This document shows, piece after piece, positions 10,104-17,467 of a stretch of 64,000 nt of DNA. The notes below the pieces were generated by a model that saw only the letters and a program-made list of their open reading frames with translations, did not search any database and had not been told where the DNA came from. Position 1 is the first letter of the stretch. Every line of letters starts with the position of its first letter. The position numbers and the translations under genes are program-made. The DNA comes from Thiotrichales bacterium. Lineage in GTDB: Bacteria; Pseudomonadota; Gammaproteobacteria; Beggiatoales; Beggiatoaceae. Location of the stretch: contig JADGDE010000001.1 of NCBI GenBank assembly GCA_016745035.1, positions 968,507 through 1,032,506 of the forward strand. The letters are read 5' to 3'.

Positions 10104-10165
10104 TATTATTTAAGTGGGTGTCCGGTTTCTCTTTCACGGTTTCTCTTATCCGGTTTTGGTTTCTA
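10104..10165. repeat. TGTCCGGTTTCT-type degenerate repeat
   Basis: The sequence TATTATTTAAGTGGGTGTCCGGTTTCT followed by further GGTTTCT units is shared with 9183-9241, 9436-9483 and, more degenerately, 15946-15975. All copies lie inside or at the edge of the 9-16 kb island. Confidence 0.6.
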
Positions 10166-10311
10166 ATTCCTTGGTTATCTTAACTACTTTAGGGGGGGGC
10201 TGAATTGCTAAAAAAACATATTTTTATTGTAAATATCAATAGGCGCTGTAAAATACTCAAAATAGTTAAAGATTGCTTATAGAGGCAAACATAAAAACCC
10301 AGAGGAAATTC

Positions 10312-11412
10312 TTGTTGAGTATTGATAAAACACCATCATGCCCGGTTAATTCATTCACTGAATGGGGCTTATTAGAAGAAGTGATTGTCGGTAATCCCAG
10401 TAATGCGTTCGCATCGTTTTGGGATCCTGCTGATAAATTGGTATTTAGCGATGCTGAACTTGCTGAAATTGAACAATATGTAAAATTAGGGCAACCTTAC
10501 CCCCAATCATATGTTGATGCTGCTGGCTCTGCTATTCATCGTTTAACAAGCTTGCTCAGATCAGAAGGTGTGATTGTTCGTGAAATTAATGAAGTGGCGC
10601 ACAGTCAGTCCTTTTCTACACCCAATTGGAAAACAGAAGGCGGGTTTTGTGCTGCTAATCCGCGTGATCCCTTTTTGGTTATTGGCGATCAAATCATTGG
10701 AACACCGATGAGTTCACGTTCACGCTATTTTGAAGCCCATGCCTATCATGATTTATTTAAAGAATATGCCGCTCAGGGCGCGCGCTGGGTTTCTGCACCT
10801 AAGCCACAATTATTAGATGACTTATATAATGAAGCCTATACAGAGGCTGATTCGTCCACGCCTTATATATTGACCGAATTTGAACCCGTTTTTGATGCGG
10901 CTGATTTTGTTCGTTGCGGACGGGATATTATTGGACAGCTCAGCCATGTGACCAATCAATCGGGGGTTAATTGGCTACAAAATCATTTGGGTGATGATTA
11001 TACCATTCACCTTATTCAAAGCCTTGATCCGAAACCTGCACATATTGATACGACATTAATGCTGCTTGCCCCCGGTAAGGTCTTGGTTAATCCTACCTTT
11101 ACCGACATTAATAAATTACCTGACTTTTTCAAAAACTGGGAAGTTTTGGTCACCCCTGAACCTATTCCCTATAATACCCGCCCAAGAATGATGAGTGACT
11201 GGATCAGTATGAATACGTTGATGTTGGATGAAAAACGTATTATCGTTGAGGAACGCCAAAAACCCTTAATTGGTGCTTTAAAAGGTTGGGGATTTAGCCC
11301 TATTCCTTGTGCTTTTGAAGATTATTACCCTTTTATTGGTGGTTTTCATTGCGCTACATTAGACATACGCAGGCAAGACCAACTTGAATCTTATTATGAA
11401 ATAAGTACATAA
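10312..11412 (+). CDS. GATM/SxtG/CyrA-type amidinotransferase
   Basis: A homologue of arginine:glycine amidinotransferase, which moves the amidino group from arginine to an amine through a cysteine intermediate. The catalytic triad is visible: Asp198 in DAADFVRCGRD, His244 in HIDTTLMLL and Cys347 in GGFHCATLD (numbering from TTG 10312). I chose TTG at 10312 because AGAGGAAA (10301-10308) is well placed for it; the adjacent TTG at 10315 is equally possible, and a TTG at 10273 lacks a ribosome site. Length (366 aa) fits the family. Relatives act in creatine, cylindrospermopsin, saxitoxin and phaseolotoxin pathways; the acceptor here is unknown. It lies 63 nt before the oxygenase gene and is probably in one transcript with it. 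Confidence 0.85.
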   Translation: MLSIDKTPSCPVNSFTEWGLLEEVIVGNPSNAFASFWDPADKLVFSDAELAEIEQYVKLGQPYPQSYVDAAGSAIHRLTSLLRSEGVIVREINEVAHSQSFSTPNWKTEGGFCAANPRDPFLVIGDQIIGTPMSSRSRYFEAHAYHDLFKEYAAQGARWVSAPKPQLLDDLYNEAYTEADSSTPYILTEFEPVFDAADFVRCGRDIIGQLSHVTNQSGVNWLQNHLGDDYTIHLIQSLDPKPAHIDTTLMLLAPGKVLVNPTFTDINKLPDFFKNWEVLVTPEPIPYNTRPRMMSDWISMNTLMLDEKRIIVEERQKPLIGALKGWGFSPIPCAFEDYYPFIGGFHCATLDIRRQDQLESYYEIST

Positions 11413-11475
11413 ACCTCTTTGTGGCATGAAGATTAAGAAAAATAAGTCTTTTCCCAACGTTTTAAAGAGAAAAAC

Positions 11476-12516
11476 ATGAAAACACAGTTTGTCTTCACAA
11501 AAGCTGAAATCCAATCCACACAAACGTTATTAAATGAGCTAAGGCAACAGTTTAATAACCCAGAAGATACTCAATTTATTCATAATGCAACGGTATTTGC
11601 ACATAATTTACCGTTACGTTTGCGGCAATATTTAAATGATTTTCGTTTATGCGCAACTGAGATTCCACCTGTTTGTCTTATTTCTGGTTATCCCATTGAT
11701 GATGTGAAAATCGGTGCAACGCCAAACAATAGAAAAGAACGCAAGGGTGCGGAAAAAACCTTTGAGATACAAGCTTTACTTGTATTATGTAGCTCATTAT
11801 TAGGTGATGCGTTTGGGTGGTCTACCTTACAAGCGGGTTATCTTCTTAATGATATTTTTCCTGCTAAAGGGCAAGAACAAGAACAAATCGGCTTAAGCAG
11901 CAAAGAAGCCTTAGCATGGCATACTGAAGATTCTTTTCATCCTTATCGGGCAGATTACCTTGGTTTTCTCTGTTTGAGAAACCCAAGCAACACAGGCACG
12001 TGCATCGCAAGCAATAAAGTGGTTTCGCAATTAAGTGAAACACAAATCAATATTTTGTTTGAACCACGTTTTGTATTTCGTGCCGATGACAGTCATCTCC
12101 ATCAACATAAACCAACATCGTTTGGCGGCTCTACGGACAAACACATGCTGGATTTATTAGAAAAATCCTGTGATAACGTTAAACAAATGAATGAAACACC
12201 GCAAGCCATGCCGGTATTATTTGGTAGCAAAGAATCACCGTATTTTTGTATGGATGAAATTTATGTCACAGGCATTGATGATGAAGCAACGGCTGCCGTA
12301 CACGCACTCATTGATATTATTAACAACAACTTATCTGATTTGATATTACAACCAGGTGATATATGTTTTGTTGATAATTACCGTGCCGTACATGGTCGGC
12401 GATCATTTGCAGCACAGTATGATGGTACTGATCGTTGGCTAAAATTGATTAATATTACCAAAGATTTACGTAAATCAAGAGACATGCGAAAAACAGATGG
12501 GTCTCGTTTTATTTAA
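11476..12516 (+). CDS. VioC-like Fe(II)/2-oxoglutarate oxygenase (clavaminate-synthase-like)
   Basis: 346 residues of the clavaminate synthase/arginine beta-hydroxylase family. Iron ligands are His149 and Glu151 in the HTE motif and distal His306 in NYRAVHGRRSF; Arg320 in DGTDRW should bind 2-oxoglutarate. The segment from VDNYRAVHG to DLRKSRD follows the pattern of VioC and OrfP-type hydroxylases of free arginine, and of GntD-type hydroxylases. A likely reaction is hydroxylation of arginine or another guanidino amino acid at an unactivated carbon. The amidinotransferase directly upstream also uses arginine, so the two may act on one substrate. The ATG at 11476 follows AAAGAGA. The TAA stop lies inside the 8-bp target duplication of a MITE. 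Confidence 0.82.
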   Translation: MKTQFVFTKAEIQSTQTLLNELRQQFNNPEDTQFIHNATVFAHNLPLRLRQYLNDFRLCATEIPPVCLISGYPIDDVKIGATPNNRKERKGAEKTFEIQALLVLCSSLLGDAFGWSTLQAGYLLNDIFPAKGQEQEQIGLSSKEALAWHTEDSFHPYRADYLGFLCLRNPSNTGTCIASNKVVSQLSETQINILFEPRFVFRADDSHLHQHKPTSFGGSTDKHMLDLLEKSCDNVKQMNETPQAMPVLFGSKESPYFCMDEIYVTGIDDEATAAVHALIDIINNNLSDLILQPGDICFVDNYRAVHGRRSFAAQYDGTDRWLKLINITKDLRKSRDMRKTDGSRFI

Positions 12517-12645
12517 CTGATGTTACGCAAAGGCTTCTCAATGCCCCAAAAGGCAAAAAACCGCCATTGCTCTACGGCTAAATACGACAAGGCAGGTGGA
12601 AAATCACACTATTGTGATAAAAACTGGCTTAGTGCGTCACATCAG
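12517..12645. repeat. MITE-like element with perfect 8-bp target duplication
   Basis: A 129-bp element from CTGATGTTACGCA to TGCGTCACATCAG. Both flanks read TTATTTAA (12509-12516 and 12646-12653). The left duplication carries the stop codon of the oxygenase gene. Confidence 0.92.
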
Positions 12646-12688
12646 TTATTTAACTATTTCTTCATGTTCTGCCGCACTAAGCGTCCGT

Positions 12689-13618
12689 TTAGAATCTAAT
12701 TTCATCCTCAATCCTAAGATTATGGATGTAATGTGCTATCTGTACCATCTCCACGTATTTATCTTTTAATGCTTGACTGGGTAAATCAATATTGTATTTC
12801 CAAAAACGCCAGCAAGCCGTGGCTGTTGCTGCATATTCAATAAAAAAGCTTAATGATTCTTTTTCTTTTGCAAGCAATGGACGCACTTGTTCATACCCTT
12901 GTATAACAGCATGGGCTTTGAGTAAGTCAATTTTCCCCTTTATTTTGCACAAGCCCACGATTGCCATGCCTATATCAAACATTAAATCGTAATAACAAGC
13001 CTCTTCAAAATCAATAATTGCGCTAAGTGTATCGCCCTCAAATAAGACATTATCAAAAAAAATATCCGCATGGATTAAGCCTTTAGGTAAGTCCTGTGGT
13101 AAATTTTCAGATAAAAATTGAATTTGCTTTGCCAACCACGCCATACAGTCATGTTCAATATCATGCTCAAGCACCATGGCAAAAAAGGGTAAGCCAGAAG
13201 GATAGCCTTTTGGTATAAACTCAGGCACCGGCACTTGGTGTAATTTTCCTATTTGTTGACCAATTTGTCGCAACATATCCGTACTGAGGTGTTCATTAAC
13301 AGCACCAGAAACCCACCTTTTAATTAAGACGGGTTTATCTTTGTAGTGTGTGATCATTTCACCATCGTGAGACAAAAGAAGATCAGAGCTTGTAAAGCCA
13401 TGCTGTTTTAACCAAAGCAGTAAATTAGCCAGAGCCTGCATGTCAGATAAAGACTTTTCTTCTGCAAGGGTGACAATATACCCACTTTCTTTTGTATGGA
13501 TATGATATGTCGTGTTTGCATTGCCCAACACCATCGGTGATAAACGGATGATGTTAAGACCATAATGTTGACCTATTTTTTCTAATTCAGTCAAAGAAAG
13601 TTCGGTATATGTTGCCAT
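12689..13618 (-). CDS. ThrB (homoserine kinase type II)/APH-fold phosphotransferase
   Basis: A 309-residue small-molecule kinase of the APH/choline kinase fold. The nucleotide loop is at LGNANTTYHI (31-40). The catalytic loop HADIFFDN (His183, Asp185, Asn190) and the metal-binding Asp203 in IIDFEE are intact. The loop LIHADIFFDNVLFEGD and the following IIDF.EACYYDLMFDI closely follow homoserine kinase type II, so homoserine or another small hydroxyl-amino compound is a natural substrate. Context allows another reading: phosphorylation of a hydroxylated guanidino amino acid produced by the opposite-strand neighbours, as for viomycin-type phosphotransferases. It starts 24 nt after the P-type ATPase stop and is in operon with it. 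The two genes converge on the amidinotransferase-oxygenase pair. Confidence 0.75.
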   Translation of the reverse strand: MATYTELSLTELEKIGQHYGLNIIRLSPMVLGNANTTYHIHTKESGYIVTLAEEKSLSDMQALANLLLWLKQHGFTSSDLLLSHDGEMITHYKDKPVLIKRWVSGAVNEHLSTDMLRQIGQQIGKLHQVPVPEFIPKGYPSGLPFFAMVLEHDIEHDCMAWLAKQIQFLSENLPQDLPKGLIHADIFFDNVLFEGDTLSAIIDFEEACYYDLMFDIGMAIVGLCKIKGKIDLLKAHAVIQGYEQVRPLLAKEKESLSFFIEYAATATACWRFWKYNIDLPSQALKDKYVEMVQIAHYIHNLRIEDEIRF

Positions 13619-13642
13619 TAATAAAGGTATTTCCGTTTAAAA

Positions 13643-15694
13643 TTAACGTGCTATTTTATTTTGTGCCATCGGTAACATGGCATTCACAATATTTGCACTC
13701 AAGCTGCTGTAGTACAAAACCATTGCCCCACTGAAACCTAACCCTAAAAATAACACGCTACTAATGCAGAGTATGCCCGATCCTGTATTAATCACCATGC
13801 TATTACTCATCCGACGATCCAATTGATGCGACATCGTTAAAATTTCTGACAGCAATAATAAATTAGGTTGCAGTAATACAATTTCAGCCGTATCCATTGC
13901 AATGCTGGATGCCCCTTTCAAGGAGATAGAGACATCTGCTTTTTGTAAGGCAATGGAATCATTGATGCCATCACCGACAAAACAGACCTTATGTCCTTTG
14001 CTTTGCAAATCAGCAATGATATTTGCTTTGTCTTCTGGCAATGTTTCAGCAAAATAATCTTCAATACCCAGTGAGTCAGCAAGGTGGGCAGTAGCGGCTT
14101 TTTGATCACCTGAAATGATATAAATCGTTTTACCTTGCTCTTGTAAGGTTTTAATTGCCAATTGTGCATTGGTACGTAAGGTCGGCGATAATTCAATCAC
14201 GCCCATTAAGCCCTGATCTTTTTGCGCAATATAAACCAAAGAATGACCATTTTCTGCGCATTGTTGTTCTAAAGTCTGTATTTCATGACTAATGCTTATA
14301 TCCGATTGTTGCATGAAACGCGCACTGCCCAAGAGAACCGTGATGATCTGATTGTTTTCATCCCGTAAACTGACACAAATACCATGACCAATGCGATAGT
14401 CAGCATGTTCTAAGGCTAAAAATTCTAGACCTTGTTGCTGTGCTTGTGCACAAATAGCCAATGCAATCGGGTGTTTTTGATGTTGTTCAGCCGTTGCAGC
14501 ATACTGTAATAACTGTGTTTTTGAAAAACCACGGCAACTGATCATATTTTCTATCTGTGGTACTTCTTGTGTTAATGTGCCTGTTTTATCAAAAACCACA
14601 ATATCAATATCGGAGATGTTTTCTAACGCCCGTCCATCTTTAATTAAAATGCCATTTTTAGCCGCATGTTTTAAGTAATTAAAAACCATCAAGGGTGCTG
14701 ACAAACGCATTTGATAACCAAAGCCAGCATACCCCAAAGCCAACGCATGGTTTAAACCAATAAAAGGCAATGCCGCCACTGTGGTTAGGTTCATCTTTTG
14801 TGCCCCTTTTTCCACAATCAACTCACCACGCGATTGCATTTTATTTTTAAAATTAGCCGAAGATTGCAATACTTTGGCTACTTGTCCGGTGATGGTTTCT
14901 TCCCCTTTTTTTTCAACTTGGATACGCAAATAACCAGAAATTAATACCGTTGAGGTGAAAACAGGATCCGCTTCAATTTTTTCTAATGGCTGCGCTTCTC
15001 CAGTCAACATGCGTTGATCCACAACCCCATGTCCCGAGACAATCACTCCATCAATCGCAATCATTTCCCCCGCATGAACCACTAAAATATCGTTGATTTG
15101 GACATTATCCAGCATTATTTCCCTTTCAACCCCATCAAACCATAGCCAAACGGTTTTTGGCAGTTCTCCAAACACTTGGCTAAAGTTTAGCTGTGTATCA
15201 CGTTCCGTTTTCATGATCAGTTTACGGGTAGTAAAATACATGCTAAATAAAAATGCCATAGTGAAATAGCTGGCTGTGAATAAAGCAAAGGTGACGCTGG
15301 TCAATTCAGTAATACCCAATGCCCATTTTTTTTGTTTAAAAATAATATGGTGTGATTTTTTCAAATAATGTGCATAATTGTAAATTAACAAAGGGATAGC
15401 AACAAAAGTTAACGGTGGATATACAAACTTACCCAAGCCTGTGAGTCCAAAAGATAATAATGCCGTTTTTTGAAAATGATTAACTTCTACCATATCCGAT
15501 AGTACATCGGTTTTGGTTGGTTTTTCCTTATTGATAAAAGGAATGATGGCTTGTTTTGATGCTTTAATTTTTTGTTGGTACTTTTTATTTCTACGGTATT
15601 TTTTTTCTAAAAAAACCATTGTTATACTGCCAATAGCCAACAAGGAAAATATGGGCATAAAAAACCTCTTTTGATTAACAAGCTGTAACAACAT
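13643..15694 (-). CDS. P1B-like P-type ATPase lacking the CPC metal motif
   Basis: 683 residues with all the catalytic parts of a P-type ATPase: actuator TGE (231-233), phosphorylated Asp369 in DKTGTLT, the P1B-type HP locus in KHPIALAI, and GDGINDS near the C-terminus. Membrane helices lie at about 11-29, 76-108, 127-160, 305-345 and 625-680. Two features are unusual. There is no N-terminal heavy-metal-associated domain. In the transmembrane helix where P1B pumps have CPC, the aligned positions are Phe325-Gly326-Tyr327 (GFGYQMRLSAP). It is therefore unlikely to move Cu, Zn or Cd in the usual way. It may export a cationic product of the neighbouring pathway or an unusual ion; this is inference. 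Confidence 0.8.
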   Translation of the reverse strand: MLLQLVNQKRFFMPIFSLLAIGSITMVFLEKKYRRNKKYQQKIKASKQAIIPFINKEKPTKTDVLSDMVEVNHFQKTALLSFGLTGLGKFVYPPLTFVAIPLLIYNYAHYLKKSHHIIFKQKKWALGITELTSVTFALFTASYFTMAFLFSMYFTTRKLIMKTERDTQLNFSQVFGELPKTVWLWFDGVEREIMLDNVQINDILVVHAGEMIAIDGVIVSGHGVVDQRMLTGEAQPLEKIEADPVFTSTVLISGYLRIQVEKKGEETITGQVAKVLQSSANFKNKMQSRGELIVEKGAQKMNLTTVAALPFIGLNHALALGYAGFGYQMRLSAPLMVFNYLKHAAKNGILIKDGRALENISDIDIVVFDKTGTLTQEVPQIENMISCRGFSKTQLLQYAATAEQHQKHPIALAICAQAQQQGLEFLALEHADYRIGHGICVSLRDENNQIITVLLGSARFMQQSDISISHEIQTLEQQCAENGHSLVYIAQKDQGLMGVIELSPTLRTNAQLAIKTLQEQGKTIYIISGDQKAATAHLADSLGIEDYFAETLPEDKANIIADLQSKGHKVCFVGDGINDSIALQKADVSISLKGASSIAMDTAEIVLLQPNLLLLSEILTMSHQLDRRMSNSMVINTGSGILCISSVLFLGLGFSGAMVLYYSSLSANIVNAMLPMAQNKIAR

Positions 15695-15851
15695 CTGTTT
15701 TTTATTATACTGAAATCTCGCAAAATAAATTAAAATTATGGGTAACTACAGGTGTGATTAAAAGAATTTTATAGACACCCACAACATTTCTTAAAAACGA
15801 AAAATTGCAGATACCCATATAAGTAGCATATTAATTTAGTCTATTATTTAA

Positions 15852-15950
15852 TTGATGTTACGCAAAGGCTTCTTAATGGCTCAGAAAACCGCCATTGCTT
15901 TACGGGAAAGCGCCTTATTGCGGAAAAACTGGCTTAGTGCGTAACATCAG
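15852..15950. repeat. MITE-like element, 99 bp, 8-bp target duplication
   Basis: It runs from TTGATGTTACGCA to TGCGTAACATCAG and lacks part of the central sequence of longer members. The flanks TTATTTAA (15844-15851) and TTATTTAA (15951-15958) are identical. Confidence 0.92.
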
Positions 15951-15975
15951 TTATTTAAGTTGGTGTCTGGTTTTT

Positions 15976-16081
15976 CTATACCGAAATGATGCAAGGGCAA
16001 ATACAAGTTGGGAGCAAACTGGGAGAGGGGAGCTGTTTTTATGTGCAAATACCTAAAGAACCCAATACAAATATGAATTAA
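15976..16081 (+). repeat. right 106-bp direct repeat: detached 3' end of the kinase gene
   Basis: A near-exact copy (102 of 106 bases by eye) of 8986-9091, including the stop codon. It is a promoterless gene fragment encoding only the last ~35 residues of the second kinase. It forms the right border of the 9-16 kb island. Confidence 0.93.
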
Positions 16082-16212
16082 CTGATGTTACGCAAAGGCT
16101 TCTTTTTGGCTCCAAAAAGCCAAAAAACCGCCATTGCTGCACGGCTAAATACCACTAGGCAGGCGGAAAATCACCATGTTGTGACAAAAACTGGCTTAAT
16201 GCGTAACATCAG
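16082..16212. repeat. MITE-like element, 131 bp, with empty-site comparison
   Basis: Ends CTGATGTTACGCA and TGCGTAACATCAG are perfect 13-bp inverted repeats. The flanks are TGAATTAA (16074-16081 and 16213-16220). The paralogous sequence at 9084-9092 has one GAATTAA and no element, so it shows the site before insertion. Confidence 0.94.
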
Positions 16213-16220
16213 TGAATTAA

Positions 16221-16282
16221 CTGATGTTAATGCAAAGGTTTAAGCAGGTGAAAGGTCGTCTTAAGGGGGGATAAAAATTGCT
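16221..16282. repeat. half MITE, paralogue of 9092-9152
   Basis: CTGATGTTAATGCAAAGG followed by AAGCAGGTGAAAGGTC; it aligns with the sequence just after the kinase stop codon at 9092 and so extends the island-border direct repeat beyond the inserted MITE. Confidence 0.7.
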
Positions 16283-16422
16283 GCATCGTATCAGGAGCAA
16301 TGAAAAATCAACAACATCAATGCCTAACGGTACTTTAGTTTATTGATAATAAGAAAAATTATGGGAGATATTGATATGGGGACTGACTAAGATTGAATCG
16401 ACATTCGGATTTGAAAGAAAAT

Positions 16423-16499
16423 TGGTAGCGGGGGCAGGATTTGAACCTGCGACCTTCGGGTTATGAGCCCGACGAGCTGCCAGACTGCTCCACCCCGCA
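16423..16499 (-). tRNA. initiator tRNA-Met (CAT anticodon)
   Basis: A 77-nt cloverleaf on the minus strand with encoded CCA (16423-16425), anticodon CAT and T-arm GGTTCAAATCC. Initiator features are present: three consecutive G:C pairs in the anticodon stem (GGG...CCC) and a mismatch at positions 1:72 (U opposite U). The D-arm and anticodon arm closely resemble enterobacterial tRNA-fMet. It stands alone between the island border and a glycosyltransferase gene. Confidence 0.95.
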
Positions 16500-16579
16500 A
16501 CAAATACTTGTGAATGTCTGTAAGTAAGAGACCCATTATAGACCCTTTAAATAATAATGCAAGCGTTTTTTTAAAATGA

Positions 16580-17467
16580 TTAGCGATTTTTTAAAATACT
16601 CAATAAACTCAATAGACTAAAACGCGCCCAAACGCTGAGTTTTACCAACCACCACAGCGGCAGCGGATATTGCTGGCGGAAAAATTTTTGATAAAAAATA
16701 ATCATGCTTTGATGTTTGTACCATAGCACCCGAATCGGGGTTTTCTGGCTGCACCAGCCGTGCAAATGGGTGACGACAATATGCGGGGCAAAGATAATCT
16801 GCCAACCTTGCGCACGAAAACGCATAAACCAATCTAAGTCTTCACAATGAAGAAAATAACGTTCATCTAAACCGCCGACCGCCTCCCAAGCATTGCGACG
16901 GACAAACATACACGCGCCAGAAATGCCCTCGACTTTGATAGGTTTGCTGGGCAAGGCTTCTGCAACACCGACATTAATATGATGCTCAGCAAAACGGCTG
17001 GGCATGAGTTTATCCAGATGTAAGACCCGTACCAAGCTGCGCGTAGGGGTCGGAATGCGGCGGCGGCTGCTGCCTTGTTCGCTGCCATCGGGGTTTTGTA
17101 CCAACGCCCCTATCATCCCCGTCTGGGGCTGTTGCTGCATCAGTTCGACAAACTGAGTGATGCTATCGGCTTCTAGCAAACAATCGGGGTTAAGTAATAA
17201 AAAATACTCACCTTGTGCTTGGGCGAGGGCTACATTATTAGCAACGGCAAAACCGCCATTATCTACGCGCTGTTGCAAGTGTAGGCGCGTGTCTGCGCCA
17301 CAGGCGTATTTTAGCTTTGCCATGCTCTCATCGCTAGAGGCGTTGTCGATGACAAAAACTTCCAGCAGCGCATCAGATTGCAATACCCGCGTGACACAAT
17401 CCACCAGCACGTCCCCGGCGTTGTAATTAACAATAATCACACTGGTTAAAGGCAAGGTGTCGGACAT
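16580..17467 (-). CDS. GT2 family glycosyltransferase (WbbL-like)
   Basis: 295 residues of the GT-A fold. The N-terminus reads SVIIVNYNAGD, followed by VIDNASSD and the metal-binding LLNPDCLL. GISGACMFVRRNA and HCEDLDWFMR carry the catalytic acidic residues. This pattern is typical of rhamnosyl- and galactofuranosyl-type transferases such as WbbL. A weakly hydrophobic, basic C-terminus suggests membrane association. The ATG overlaps the stop of the M50-HlyD gene (TAATG), so the two are translationally coupled. The acceptor is unknown; coupling to a protease-adaptor protein may mean it modifies an exported product. Confidence 0.85.
   Translation of the reverse strand: MSDTLPLTSVIIVNYNAGDVLVDCVTRVLQSDALLEVFVIDNASSDESMAKLKYACGADTRLHLQQRVDNGGFAVANNVALAQAQGEYFLLLNPDCLLEADSITQFVELMQQQPQTGMIGALVQNPDGSEQGSSRRRIPTPTRSLVRVLHLDKLMPSRFAEHHINVGVAEALPSKPIKVEGISGACMFVRRNAWEAVGGLDERYFLHCEDLDWFMRFRAQGWQIIFAPHIVVTHLHGWCSQKTPIRVLWYKHQSMIIFYQKFFRQQYPLPLWWLVKLSVWARFSLLSLLSILKNR

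Larger units (their letters stand above)
15695..16422. other. repeat-filled right boundary of the accessory island
   Basis: No gene is visible. In order it holds the ATPase upstream region with ATAGACACCCAC (also near 9177), TTTAGTCTATTATTTAA (shared with 10096-10112), a MITE (15852-15950), a TGTCTGG-type repeat, the detached kinase 3' end (15976-16081), a second MITE (16082-16212) and a half MITE (16221-16282). Confidence 0.8.

Noticed and set aside
16423..16499. tRNA-fMet as the attachment site of the 9-16 kb island
   Set aside because: The direct repeats at the island borders come from the kinase gene end and not from the tRNA, and no tRNA fragment is seen at the left border.
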